Both the position numbers and the translations under genes were made by a program. From positions 1,645,861 through 1,690,839 of the forward strand of contig NZ_HF570958.1 of NCBI RefSeq assembly GCF_001046855.1: 44,979 nt of DNA, written 5' to 3'. The notes under the pieces are model-generated. The model was not told the origin of the DNA. It made no database searches and saw nothing but the letters and a program-made list of their open reading frames with translations. This document shows positions 1 to 8,872 of this stretch, one piece after another; position 1 is the first letter of the stretch, and each line of letters opens with the position of its first letter. Origin of the DNA: Nostocoides japonicum T1-X7. GTDB lineage: Bacteria; Actinomycetota; Actinomycetes; Actinomycetales; Dermatophilaceae.

Positions 1-5
1 GTGGG

Positions 6-41
6 GTGGTGCACAGGCCCCGATCGGGTGCCAGATGGCCA
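6..41 (-). repeat. Dispersed repeat family D, reverse copy
   Basis: Positions 6-41 match, in reverse complement, the two tandem units at 42696-42737 and 42760-42801, with about 33 of 36 bases identical to the second unit. The shared core is TGCACAGGCC followed by CGATCGGGTG. It lies just downstream of the aminopeptidase stop at 53, that is, at a gene 3' end, as do the other copies. Confidence 0.6.
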
Positions 42-52
42 GGGGGGTGGAG

Positions 53-1532
53 TCAGGCGCGGGAGCGCACCTCGCGGACCCACGCCTCGACGTCGGCGGA
101 GGCGCGCGGCATACCGGCCGACAGGTTGCGGAACCCGTCCTCGGTGACGAGGACGTCGTCCTCGATCCGCACGCCGATGCCGCGGAACCGCTCGGGAGCC
201 TTGAGGTCGTCGGCCTTGAAGTAGAGCCCGGGCTCGACGGTCAGCACCATGCCGGGCGTGAGCTCGGCGTCCATGTACTCCTCGCGGGTCGCGAGCGCGC
301 AGTCGTGGACGTCGAGACCGAGGTGGTGGGAGGTGCCGTGGACCATCCAGCGCCGGTGGTACTGGCCGTGATCGGTGTCGAGGGTGTCCTCGACGGAGAC
401 CCCCTCGGGCAGCAGCCCCCACGCATGGAGCCGCTCGGCGATGACCCGGATCGCCGCGGCGTGGACGTCGGAGAACCTGTTGCCGGGCTTGACGGCCGCC
501 ATGCCGGCCTCCTGCGCGGCATACACGGCGTCGTAGATCTCGCGCTGGGCGTCGGTGAACTCGCCGTCGACGGGGAGGGTGCGGGTGATGTCCGCGGTGA
601 AGAGCGAGTCGACCTCGACGCCCGCGTCGAGGAGGACGAGCTCGCCCTCCTCGACGTCCCCGGTGTTGCGGATCCAGTGGAGGGTGTTCGCGTGGTCGCC
701 GGCCGCGCAGATCGAGTCGTAGCCGACCCCGTTGCCCTGGTGGCGGGCGTGGAGACCGAAGACGCCTTCGATCCACCGCTCCCCGCGGCCCTTCTCCGCA
801 GCGTCGGGCAGGGCGGCGATGACGGCCTCGAAGCCGGCCCTCGTCGCGTCGACGGCGGCCTGCAGCTGCTCGATCTCCCACTCGTCCTTGACCATCCGCA
901 GATGCGAGAGGACGTGGGCCAGCTCGTCGTCGAGCGGCTCCAGGGTCTCTGCGTCGGCGCCGTTCTCGACACGGCTCGCGTCGAGCTGGGCGGTCAGCTC
1001 ACGGTCCGCGTCGCGGACGAGGCGCACGGTCACCTCGCCGGCGTCCTTGGCGACGGCGTCGGCGAGCTCGTCGATGTGCCGCGCGATGACGCCGAGCTCG
1101 AGCTCGAGGTCCTCGATGGTCGGCCGGGCTCCCACCCAGAACTCGCCGTACCGCGAGTCCGTGAAGAACTCGTCGCTGTCCCGTCCGGCGAGTGGCCGGA
1201 AGTAGACGACGGCGTCGTGGCCCCCGCCCTCCTTCGGCTCGAGGACGAGGACGGCGTCGGGCTCCCGGTCGGCTCCGAGCCCCGTGAGGTGGGCGAAGGC
1301 CGAGTGCGGCCGGAACACGTAGTCGCAGTCGTTGCTGCGGACCTTCAGACCTCCGGCCGGGATGACGAGCCGGTCGCCCTCGTAGGCCGCGCTCACGGCG
1401 GCTCTGCGGGCGGCGGCATACGTCGCGGGCGGGCCGCCGAGGGGCCCAGTCCTCCCGGACGAACCGACGGAACGCCTCCGTCGTCGGCCGTTCGCGGATC
1501 TGGGACTTCTTCTGCTCTTCGCTCGTGCTCAC
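53..1532 (-). CDS. pepP: Xaa-Pro aminopeptidase (M24B), apparent frameshift near the N-terminus
   Basis: Cytoplasmic metallopeptidase that removes an N-terminal residue preceding proline. The main frame (53-1396, 447 residues) holds an aminopeptidase P N-domain (GLKVRSNDCDYVFRPHSAF) and the pita-bread fold with all five metal ligands visible: LLDAG, TADITRT, HGTSHHLGLD, LTVEPG and RIEDD. The usual family N-terminus (RERPTTEAFRRFVREDW) is present, but in another frame, starting at GTG 1532. The two frames join at the GGGCCCC run around 1441-1447; removing one C there gives a continuous protein of about 492 residues, the usual length. So either a sequencing error or a real frameshift exists. 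If the shift is real, translation could begin only at GTG 1396 and lose about 45 residues. Divergent from the DUF2332 gene. Confidence 0.85.
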
Positions 1533-1588
1533 CCCGCCATCGTGCCACGTGTACCGCGTCCCGCTCGACGGCGTCGCATACTGCCCGT

Positions 1589-2601
1589 ATGCCGCACCCG
1601 TCGCCGTCGTCTCCCACCCTCGCCGAGCAGTTCCGCGGCCACTTCGCGGACAGCGGGACGCTCTACGAGGTGCTGCTCGATCGCCTCGCCGACGATCTCG
1701 ACGCGGGCGGGCTGACGGCGACGATCTGCGCGGGCTGGGAGCGGGCGGCACCGACCGAGGTCGTCCAGCTGCGGCTGCTCGCGGCCATCTTCCGTGTCGT
1801 CCTGCGAGGCGACGCGCCGCAGCTGGTCCGCTTCTATCCCTGCCTCGGCGGGACCGCGCCGCCCCGGGACGCCTGGGAGACGTTCGAGCCGGTCGTCGCC
1901 GATCACGCCGGGGAGCTGCGGGCGGCCCTCGAGGTCGCACCGCAGACCAACGAGGTGGGGCGGTCCGCCCCCTTGGTCGTCGCCCTCTTCGAGGCCGTGC
2001 GCCGGACCGGCCTGCACCGCGTCCGCCTCCTCGAGCTCGGGGCCTCCGCGGGGCTGAACCTCAACGTCGACCGGTATCGCCTCGCCGGCCCCGGATGGGC
2101 GAGCGGGCCGGAGGACAGCGTCCTCGAGATCGACACCCGGTGCGCAGGCGTCCGGCCGTCGGCGATCGACGTCGTCGAGCGGCCCCCGAGGGTGCCCTGC
2201 GGCTCCGGTCGTTCGTCTGGCCCTGGCAGCTGGAGCGGCACGCGCGGCTCGCCGCGGCCCTCGACATCGTCGCGGAGCACCCGGTCGCCGTCGACCGCGC
2301 GAGCGCCTCGGCCTGGCTCGTCCCTCAGCTGGAGCGCCCCGCCGACCCAGGGGTCCTCACGGTCGTCTGGCACTCGGTGACCCGGCAGTACTGGCCGGTC
2401 GCCGAGATCGAGCGCGTCGATGCGATCGTCGAGGAGGCCCGCCCGCGCATGCCCCTGGCACACCTGTCGATGGAGGACTCGCCGACGCGTTCCGGCGGCC
2501 TGACCGACGTGGCCGTCGACGGGCCGGAGGTCCGGGTCGACGGCGACCTCGTCGCCCGCTGCCACTACCACGGCCCGCCCGTCGTCCTCCTCGGCCGCTG
2601 A
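1589..2601 (+). CDS. DUF2332 family protein, apparent frameshift
   Basis: The protein begins at ATG 1589 (MPHPSPSSPTLAEQFRGHFA) and reads through the family hallmarks APQTNEVGRSAPL and LLELGASAGLNLN (a glycine-rich segment like a methyltransferase motif I) to about position 2180. The remainder (LRSFVWPWQLERHARL, VVWHSVTRQY, PVVLLGR at the end) lies in a second frame ending at 2601. The frames meet in the C run at 2181-2187; adding one C gives one protein of about 337 residues, the normal family size. Function is unknown; the fold resembles SAM-dependent methyltransferases by its glycine loop, which is inference only. Transcribed away from pepP with a 56-bp divergent gap. Confidence 0.75.
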
Positions 2602-2650
2602 CCTGGACGCCCGGGCTCGAGCCGCTCACCGCCGGCCCGGTGGTCGCGAC

Positions 2651-3202
2651 TCAGCTACCGCGCGTCGCCGTCGTGACGAGACCGATGACGGCCGCGCCCC
2701 ACCAGGCCGTCTGCGAGACGACGACGGAGGCGATGACGCGCCGTCGGAGGGTGGGGGGCAGGTCCCCGAGGCCGAGCGGGTTCCCGACGAGCCGGAGTCG
2801 GCCGGCGAGACCTCGCACGGCGACGCCGTTGTTGACGACGATGAGGACGAAGGCGACCTTCGCGAGGGTCATCGGGCGCGACAGCTCGGGGGCCAGGAAG
2901 ATGCCCGAGCCCGCCAGGAGGACGAGCCCCAGCCAGACGAGGGGGTCGGTCGCGTCGGCGAGACGGCGCACCTCCTCGAAGCGTCGGCGACGGGTGAGCC
3001 AGGCGAGTCCGTACCAGTCGAGGAGCAGGACCGGCCCGAACGCGAGGACCAGCCCCACGACGTGGAGCGAGCGGGCGACGGCGAACCCGGCCCCGGCGAC
3101 GTGGACCTGCGTCGAGACGAGGAACGACCCGGCGATGAGCACCGTCGCGAGGACGTGCAGGTCCCACTGCGTCGAGGGGTGCTCGTGACGCCCAGCCCCC
3201 AT
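2651..3202 (-). CDS. Integral membrane protein of unknown function
   Basis: A 183-residue protein with about four hydrophobic helices (for example VLATVLIAGSFLVSTQVHVA, VVGLVLAFGPVLLL, WLGLVLLAGSGIFLA, VIASVVV near the end) separated by arginine-rich loops, so it is probably a cytoplasmic membrane protein. ATG 3202 is chosen over GTG 3223 because GGAGGAG lies 8 bp before it. The gene converges with the DUF2332 gene and diverges from the next gene. I do not recognise the family and assign no function. Confidence 0.65.
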   Translation of the reverse strand: MGAGRHEHPSTQWDLHVLATVLIAGSFLVSTQVHVAGAGFAVARSLHVVGLVLAFGPVLLLDWYGLAWLTRRRRFEEVRRLADATDPLVWLGLVLLAGSGIFLAPELSRPMTLAKVAFVLIVVNNGVAVRGLAGRLRLVGNPLGLGDLPPTLRRRVIASVVVSQTAWWGAAVIGLVTTATRGS

Positions 3203-3292
3203 CCCCAGCTCCTCCAGACTCACGTAACGGTGCCGCCCAAGATTTGCACGTATCTGCTCGACCCGTGGTCATGTCGTGACAGACTGCCCCGC

Positions 3293-4042
3293 GTGGGAAA
3301 GCATTCGGGGGGTCGTGACCTGCGCCTGATCTGGATCGCTGTCGCGGTGGTGGTCGTGCTGCTCGTCGGCGGTGGGGTCACGTATGCGATGACCCGCGAC
3401 GACGGGCCGTCCACCCAGGCCGTGTCCGACCGGACGTCGGCCCCGTCGAGCTCGTCGTCGACGTCCTCGTCACCCTCGTCCTCCTCGACGGGCGGCGCCT
3501 CCGGGTCGTCCACCCCGGATGCGGCGTCGGCCGTCGCCGCGTGCGCCGAGGCGACGAGCGCCGGCGACACCCTGGCCAAGGCCGCGTCGGCCAGCGCGCG
3601 CGACTGGGGCATCCACACCCAGGCCGAGCTGGACAACGAGTCGGGGAAGCTCACGTATGCCGAGGCCGAGGCTCGGTGGGCCGACTCCAAGTCCCGGTCG
3701 CATGCTGACGTCGACGGGTTCAAGAGCGCCTATTCCACGTGGACGAGCAAGCGCGCCGCGTGCGACGGCATCGAGAAGACGACGGCCGACACCCCGTCGG
3801 CCGCAGCCGCCGCGAAGTGCGCGGACCGGGCTGCCGCGCAGGCCGAGGTCGCGTCGACGGGCAAGGTCGTCAACGACCAGTGGGCCGCCCACGTCGTCAT
3901 GATGGCGGGCAAGGCCCACACCGACCACGCGGCCTACCGCAAGCGCTGGCTCGACATGGTGCACGACGCCGGGCCTGCCCTCGCGGCCTACCACGACGCC
4001 GCAGCCGCCTTGGACAGGGCGCCGAGCTGCACCGCCTCCTGA
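3293..4042 (+). CDS. Membrane-anchored extracytoplasmic protein, unknown function
   Basis: The GTG-started 249-residue protein has a short basic N-terminus, one hydrophobic segment (about residues 10-30, LIWIAVAVVVVLLVGGGV), a serine/threonine-rich low-complexity linker of about 40 residues and a helical, alanine-rich domain. That domain contains four cysteines, in two pairs of contexts (VAACAEAT, RAACDGI, AAKCADR, APSCTAS), which could form two disulfides outside the cell. The layout is that of a type II anchored surface protein. No enzyme motif is visible. Homologues seem likely only in related actinobacteria, but this cannot be tested here. Confidence 0.65.
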   Translation: MGKHSGGRDLRLIWIAVAVVVVLLVGGGVTYAMTRDDGPSTQAVSDRTSAPSSSSSTSSSPSSSSTGGASGSSTPDAASAVAACAEATSAGDTLAKAASASARDWGIHTQAELDNESGKLTYAEAEARWADSKSRSHADVDGFKSAYSTWTSKRAACDGIEKTTADTPSAAAAAKCADRAAAQAEVASTGKVVNDQWAAHVVMMAGKAHTDHAAYRKRWLDMVHDAGPALAAYHDAAAALDRAPSCTAS

Positions 4043-4175
4043 CGAACCTCGCCGGCCACGCCCCCGTCGGGCCGCGACCGTCCCACGACTCCCGGCGGGC
4101 ACGGCAGTCCTCAGACCCGCCCGTCGTCCCGACGCACTGACGAGCGGTCGCCGGCACAGCAGCGGACCCGAGAGG

Positions 4176-5873
4176 TCATAGCGCGGCGTCGGGGGCCCGG
4201 CGGCGCGCCTCGTCGGCGCTCACGTCGTCGGGCATCGTCTGACTACTCATCTCCGCCTCGACGCGACGGTGGTAGATGGAGATCTCCTCGGCGACCTTCG
4301 CCGCGTCCCAGCCGAGGATCGGGGCGATGAGGGCCGCGGCATGCGGCGCGGCCTCGATCCCGCGGTCTCGGGCCTCGATGGACACCCGGGTGCGCCGCGT
4401 GAGGACGTCGGTGAGGTGGAGGGCCGCCTCCTGGGCTGCGGCATACACGAACTCGACCTTGAGGTGACCCTCGCTGCCCGGCAGCTCCTCGCGGAGGGAG
4501 GGGTCGACGTTCATGAGCGCGATGAGCTCGACGACGAGGGAGCCGTACCGGTCGAGCAGCCGCACCATGGCGTCGGTGTCGATGCCGCAGGAGTCGGCGA
4601 GCAGCTCGGGCCGGGCGGCCATCCCCTCGAACCCGCGGGCGCCGGCGAGGGGGACGTCCTGGGTGCGGCACTCGGCGACGTCCTGCCCGAGGCCCTTCAC
4701 CGCCAGGTCGACCGCGTCCTTGGCCATGACGCGGTAGGTCGTGTACTTGCCGCCGGCGACGACGACCATCCCCGGCGCCACCCGGGAGACGACGTGCTCG
4801 CGCGAGAGCTTGGTCGTCGAGCTCTCCTCGCCGGAGATGAGCGGCCGCAGACCGGCATACACGCCGTCGATGTCGTCACGGGTGAGCGGCGTGACGAGGA
4901 CGGCGTTGACGGTGTCGAGGAGGTAGTCGATGTCCGCGCTCGTCGCCGCGGGATGGACCTTGTCGAGCGTCCAGTCGGTGTCCGTCGTCCCGATGATCCA
5001 GTGCTCGTCCCAGGGGATGATGAACAGGACGCTCTTCGCGGTGCGGAGGATGACGCCCGACGACGAGTCGATCCGGTCGCGGGGGACGACGAGGTGGATG
5101 CCCTTGGAGGCTCGGACCTTCAGCGACGGCTCGGTGCCGAGCATCGCCTCCAGCTCTCCGGTCCAGACCCCGGCCGCGCCGACGACCTCGCGGGCGCGGA
5201 TCTCGAGGTCCTCGCCCGTCTCGCCGTCCCGCGCCCGGACGCCGACGACCGTGTCGCCGTCGCGCAGGAGGTCGAGGGCGGCCACGCGGTTGACGACGGT
5301 GGCGCCGAAACGCGTTGCGGTGCGCGCGAGCTCGAGGACGTAGCGAGCGTCGTCGACCTGGGCGTCGAAGTACTGGACGGCGCCGGTGAGCGCGGTCGGC
5401 TTGAGGCTCGGCATGATCGCCAGCGCCTTCTTCTTCGTGAGGTGGCGGTGGTGGGGCAGCCCTCCGGACTGTCCGACCCCGAACGCGAGGCCGTCGTAGA
5501 GCGCGATGCCCGACCCGACGTAGAAGCGCTCCCAGGCCGGCTTCGTCAGCGGGTACATGAACGAGACGGGCCGGACCAGGTGCGGGGCGATGGTGCGCAG
5601 GAGGAGACCCCGCTCCTGGAGCGCCTCGTGGACGAGTCCGAAGTCGAGCATCTCGAGGTAGCGCAGGCCGCCGTGGATGAGCTTGCTCGACCGGCTCGAG
5701 GTGCCGCTCGCGAAGTCCCGGGCCTCGATGAGCCCTGTCGACAGGCCCCGGGTCACGGCGTCGAGGGCGGCGCCACAGCCGACGACGCCGCCGCCGACGA
5801 CGAGGACGTCGAGCTGCATCCCGGATCGGAGCCGGGCGAGGCCGGCGCGCCGGTTGGCGGGGGAGAGGGTCAT
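4176..5873 (-). CDS. glpD: Glycerol-3-phosphate dehydrogenase (FAD)
   Basis: Oxidises sn-glycerol 3-phosphate to dihydroxyacetone phosphate and passes electrons to the quinone pool at the membrane. The 565-residue protein starts with an FAD-binding Rossmann motif (VLVVGGGVVGCGAALDAV), followed by the GlpD signature SGTSSRSSKLIHGGLRYLE and the C-terminal DAO_C helical domain. ATG 5873 is preceded by AGGAG at 6 bp, which rules out the longer reading. Downstream of glpK on the same strand with a 97-bp gap, so the two probably form a glycerol-use unit with kinase first and dehydrogenase second. No glycerol facilitator gene is adjacent. Confidence 0.93.
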   Translation of the reverse strand: MTLSPANRRAGLARLRSGMQLDVLVVGGGVVGCGAALDAVTRGLSTGLIEARDFASGTSSRSSKLIHGGLRYLEMLDFGLVHEALQERGLLLRTIAPHLVRPVSFMYPLTKPAWERFYVGSGIALYDGLAFGVGQSGGLPHHRHLTKKKALAIMPSLKPTALTGAVQYFDAQVDDARYVLELARTATRFGATVVNRVAALDLLRDGDTVVGVRARDGETGEDLEIRAREVVGAAGVWTGELEAMLGTEPSLKVRASKGIHLVVPRDRIDSSSGVILRTAKSVLFIIPWDEHWIIGTTDTDWTLDKVHPAATSADIDYLLDTVNAVLVTPLTRDDIDGVYAGLRPLISGEESSTTKLSREHVVSRVAPGMVVVAGGKYTTYRVMAKDAVDLAVKGLGQDVAECRTQDVPLAGARGFEGMAARPELLADSCGIDTDAMVRLLDRYGSLVVELIALMNVDPSLREELPGSEGHLKVEFVYAAAQEAALHLTDVLTRRTRVSIEARDRGIEAAPHAAALIAPILGWDAAKVAEEISIYHRRVEAEMSSQTMPDDVSADEARRRAPDAAL

Positions 5874-5970
5874 CGGCTCCTGCCTTCCTCGGGTGGCTCC
5901 AGCTCGTCGTGCGGTGTCGCGTCGGCCGGCGCGCGTCCCGCGCGGATCCGGCGCGGGGTGGCCGCCGACC

Positions 5971-7485
5971 TCAGCCGACGTCCACCCAGCCCAGCGTGCG
6001 GTCGACGGCCTTGCGCCACCCGGCATACCCGTCCGCCCGCTGCTGCTCCGACCACGTGGGCTCCCAGCGCCGGTCCTCCTGCCAGTTGGCGACGAGGTCG
6101 TCGGTGCCGGACCAGAAGCCCGTGGCCAGACCAGCAGCGTATGCCGCGCCGAGGGCCGTCGTCTCGGCCACCCTCGGCCGCACGACCGTCGTCCCGAGGA
6201 CGTCGGCCTGCAGCTGCATGCACAGGGTGTTCTGCGTCACGCCGCCGTCGACCTTGAGGAGGTCGAGCGCGACGCCGGAGTCGGCGACCATCGCCTCGAT
6301 GACGTCGCGGGACTGGTAGCAGATCGCCTCGAGCGTGGCGCGGGCGAGGTGGGCGTTCGTGTTGTAGCGGCTCATGCCGACGATGGCACCCCGGGCGTCG
6401 CTGCGCCAGTAGGGCGCGAAGAGGCCGGAGAACGCCGGCACGAAGTACATCCCCCCGCTGTCCTCGACCTGGCCGGCGAGCGCCTCGATCTCGGACGCCC
6501 CCGAGATGACGCCGAGCTGGTCGCGCAGCCACTGGACGGCGCTGCCGGTCACCGCGATCGAGCCCTCGAGGGCATACACGGGGCGGGTGTCACCGAGCTG
6601 GTAGGCGACGGTCGTGAGGAGGCCGTGGCTGCTGCGGACGGGTTCGTGCCCGGTGTTGAGGAGGACGAAGTTGCCTGTGCCGTAGGTGTTCTTGGCCTGT
6701 CCGGGCTCGAAGCACACCTGGCCCACCATCGCGGCGTGCTGGTCGCCGAGGACGCCGGCCACGGGGATCTCGCCCTGCCGCCGGCCGAGCCGGTAGCAGC
6801 CGTACGCCTCCGGGTCGCTGCTCGGGTGGATCGTCGGCAGCATCGCGCGGGGGATGCCGAAGAAGCCGAGGAGCTCCTCGTCCCAGTCGAGGGTCGCGAG
6901 GTCCATGAGCATGGTGCGGCTCGCGTTCGTCACGTCGGTGACGTGGCGGCCGCCGTCGGGGCCGCCGGTGAGGTTCCACACGAGCCAGGTGTCGATCGTG
7001 CCGACGATCGCGTCGCCGTGCTCGGCCGCCTCCCGGAGCCCGTCGACGTGATCGAGGAGCCACTGGACCTTCCCGCCGGCGAAGTACGTGGCGGGCGGCA
7101 GTCCCGCCCTCGCCCGGATGACGTCGCCGCGGCCGTCCCGGTCGAGGGCTGCTGCGATGGCATCGGTCCGAGTGTCCTGCCAGACGATCGCGTTGGCATA
7201 CGGACGGCCGGTATGCCGGTCCCAGGCGACGGTCGTCTCCCGCTGGTTCGTGATGCCGATGGCTCCGAGGTCGCTCGGTCGCAGGCCGGCCCGGGTCAGG
7301 GCGGAGCCGATGACGGTCTCGGTGCGCTCCCAGATCTCCAGCGGGTTGTGCTCGACCCAGCCGGCGCGCGGCAGGATCTGCTCGTGCTCGAGCTGGTGAC
7401 GGGCCACCTCGGTGCCGTCGTGGTCGAACACCATGAAGCGCGTGCTCGTCGTCCCCTGGTCGACCGCTCCGATGAAGTCCGCCAT
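5971..7485 (-). CDS. glpK: Glycerol kinase
   Basis: ATP-dependent phosphorylation of glycerol to glycerol 3-phosphate. The 504-residue FGGY-family protein shows the N-terminal phosphate motif [11 protein letters not shown], the substrate region GITNQRET and WQDTRT, the FGGY middle motif around [13 protein letters not shown], and the C-terminal FGGY signature region [12 protein letters not shown] 7485 gives the normal family start [14 protein letters not shown]; the upstream extension of the open frame lies in repeat DNA and is not coding. It is the first gene of the glpK-glpD pair. Confidence 0.95.
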   Translation of the reverse strand: MADFIGAVDQGTTSTRFMVFDHDGTEVARHQLEHEQILPRAGWVEHNPLEIWERTETVIGSALTRAGLRPSDLGAIGITNQRETTVAWDRHTGRPYANAIVWQDTRTDAIAAALDRDGRGDVIRARAGLPPATYFAGGKVQWLLDHVDGLREAAEHGDAIVGTIDTWLVWNLTGGPDGGRHVTDVTNASRTMLMDLATLDWDEELLGFFGIPRAMLPTIHPSSDPEAYGCYRLGRRQGEIPVAGVLGDQHAAMVGQVCFEPGQAKNTYGTGNFVLLNTGHEPVRSSHGLLTTVAYQLGDTRPVYALEGSIAVTGSAVQWLRDQLGVISGASEIEALAGQVEDSGGMYFVPAFSGLFAPYWRSDARGAIVGMSRYNTNAHLARATLEAICYQSRDVIEAMVADSGVALDLLKVDGGVTQNTLCMQLQADVLGTTVVRPRVAETTALGAAYAAGLATGFWSGTDDLVANWQEDRRWEPTWSEQQRADGYAGWRKAVDRTLGWVDVG

Positions 7486-7512
7486 GCGCGCGAGCCTAGT
7501 GTGGCCCGGCTC

Positions 7513-7554
7513 CTCCGCTCGGCCCCCTCCGCTCGGCCCCCTCCGCTCGGCCCC
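7513..7554. repeat. Three perfect 14-bp tandem repeats
   Basis: Unit CTCCGCTCGGCCCC repeats three times without change between the glpK start and palindromic repeat C1. It could alter spacing of a glpK promoter if copy number varies. No function is evident. Confidence 0.85.
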
Positions 7555-7560
7555 TCGGTC

Positions 7561-7622
7561 CGGACGGAGAACTTGCATCCGGACGGAGGAGTTGCTCCGT
7601 CACGACGCAAGTTCTCCGTCCG
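7561..7622. repeat. Nested palindromic repeat, family C copy 1
   Basis: Outer arms 7561-7576 and 7607-7622 are perfect 16-bp inverted repeats (CGGACGGAGAACTTGC). Inside them is a second hairpin, GACGGAG at 7582-7588 with CTCCGTC at 7595-7601. The same nested design recurs at 8706-8765, so the two copies bracket the AbiEi/DUF559 gene. It lies in the 218-bp gap between divergent glpK and that gene, which otherwise shows nothing beyond the 14-bp tandem repeats. Confidence 0.9.
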
Positions 7623-7703
7623 AGTGCGTCGCCGGGTGCCGTGTCACCGTGACCCTGTGGATAACGGGCGAGGCGAGCGGCGGTTTTCGGGCATCGTCGG
7701 GGC

Positions 7704-8645
7704 ATGGAGGAACGGTTGATCGGGCTCGCCGAGGCGCGCGGGGGCACCTTCACGGCGGGGGATGCCGAGCGAGTGGGCATGCACGAGCACGATCTCGTCC
7801 GCCTGTGTCGAGTGGGCTCGATCGTGCGGATCCGGCGCGGCGCCTACGTCCTGGCGGAGTCCCTGCAGGACGTCTCGCCCGAGCGCGGCCTCGCCGTGCG
7901 GACGCGCGCCGTCATGGCGACCCGGCCGGACTCGGTCGCCTCGCATCAGGCGGCGTTGGCGATGCACGGGCTGCCCCTGTACGGCCTGCCCCTGCACGTC
8001 GTCGACGTCCTGGGGGACGTGAACCGCGTTCGTCTGGAGAGCCGGGTGCGGATGCATCCTCGCGTGCGGGTTCCCGAGACGGTGGAGGTGGACGGGATGG
8101 ACTGTGTCCCCGTCGCGGTGGCGGTCGCCCAGGTCACGCTCCGGCACGGACTTCTCGCGGGTCTCGTGCCCGCGGACGCGGCGTTGCATCGGGGGATGTG
8201 CACGATGGAGACGATCGCCGGCGCATTGGGCGACCGAGCCCGCACGACGAAGGCCAAGGCGACGGCCAGGCAGCTGCTCGCGCATACCGACCCCGTATGC
8301 GAGTCACCGGGAGAGACCCGAACCCGCATCCTCCTGCGCGACCTCGACCTCGGGGAGGACGTGCGCAGCCAGGTGTCGCTCTACGACGGCGACGGCGACT
8401 TCGTCGCGCGGGTCGACTTCCTCGTCGGCGAGCGCGTCGTCGTCGAGTTCGACGGCCTCGTCAAGTACGCCGCGGGAGCCGGGCGTGAGGCCGTCATCGA
8501 CGAGAAGCGCCGGGAGGACGCCATCCGCGCACTCGGCTACCTCGTCGTCCGGCTGACGTGGGCGGACCTCGAGCGTCCCGGACGGGTCGGTGCGCTCGTC
8601 CGTCGCGCACTCGTCGCCGCGTCGGCGCAGCGCCCCGTCGGCTGA
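7704..8645 (+). CDS. AbiEi-type antitoxin domain protein with DUF559 nuclease-like C-terminus
   Basis: A 313-residue protein. The N-terminal half (about residues 1-190) resembles the type IV antitoxin AbiEi family: a winged-helix-like start, the segment GSIVRIRRGAYV, and SVASHQAALAMHGL. The C-terminal part (about 205-300) has the DUF559/Vsr-like endonuclease layout: SPGETRTR, VDFLVGERVVVEFDG, an EKRREDAIRALGY segment and RLTWADL. Such fusions are common and numerous in actinobacteria and usually lack an adjacent AbiEii toxin, as here; toxin-antitoxin function is therefore doubtful. The gene stands alone, flanked by two copies of repeat family C at 7561-7622 and 8706-8765. Confidence 0.75.
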   Translation: MEERLIGLAEARGGTFTAGDAERVGMHEHDLVRLCRVGSIVRIRRGAYVLAESLQDVSPERGLAVRTRAVMATRPDSVASHQAALAMHGLPLYGLPLHVVDVLGDVNRVRLESRVRMHPRVRVPETVEVDGMDCVPVAVAVAQVTLRHGLLAGLVPADAALHRGMCTMETIAGALGDRARTTKAKATARQLLAHTDPVCESPGETRTRILLRDLDLGEDVRSQVSLYDGDGDFVARVDFLVGERVVVEFDGLVKYAAGAGREAVIDEKRREDAIRALGYLVVRLTWADLERPGRVGALVRRALVAASAQRPVG

Positions 8646-8705
8646 GGGCGCGCCCGGGCGGCCGATGTGCGCGGACGGTCGGGCTGCGCGGGCGGCCCTC
8701 GGCGT

Positions 8706-8765
8706 GGACGGAGAAGTTGAGTTCGGACGGAGCAAGTCCTCCGTCATGACGCAACTTCTCCGTCC
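8706..8765. repeat. Nested palindromic repeat, family C copy 2
   Basis: Outer arms GGACGGAGAAGTTG at 8706-8719 and its exact complement at 8752-8765; inner hairpin GACGGAG at 8726-8732 with CTCCGTC at 8739-8745. The outer arms differ from copy 1 by a compensating C-to-G change (AACTTG versus AAGTTG), so base pairing is conserved while sequence varies. Confidence 0.9.
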
Positions 8766-8872
8766 GGGTCATGGGCGTGGCCGGTCGGGGTCGGAGGCGG
8801 GGAGCCAGGAGCGGGGGGCGCGGGAGGAGGGGAGGGGATGGACGTGACCAGCGGAAAGGCATACTGAACGAC

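Noticed and set aside
35..2380. Long open frames opposite or beside real genes (e.g. 781, 660 and 1600 residue readings)
   Set aside because: High GC3 leaves few stops in shadow frames. These readings are Arg/Pro/Ala/Asp-rich without domains and overlap genes with clear motifs; only parts that continue a broken gene were used.
7704..8645. Complete AbiE toxin-antitoxin pair
   Set aside because: No AbiEii nucleotidyltransferase gene adjoins it; the DUF559 fusion is a common solitary actinobacterial protein.
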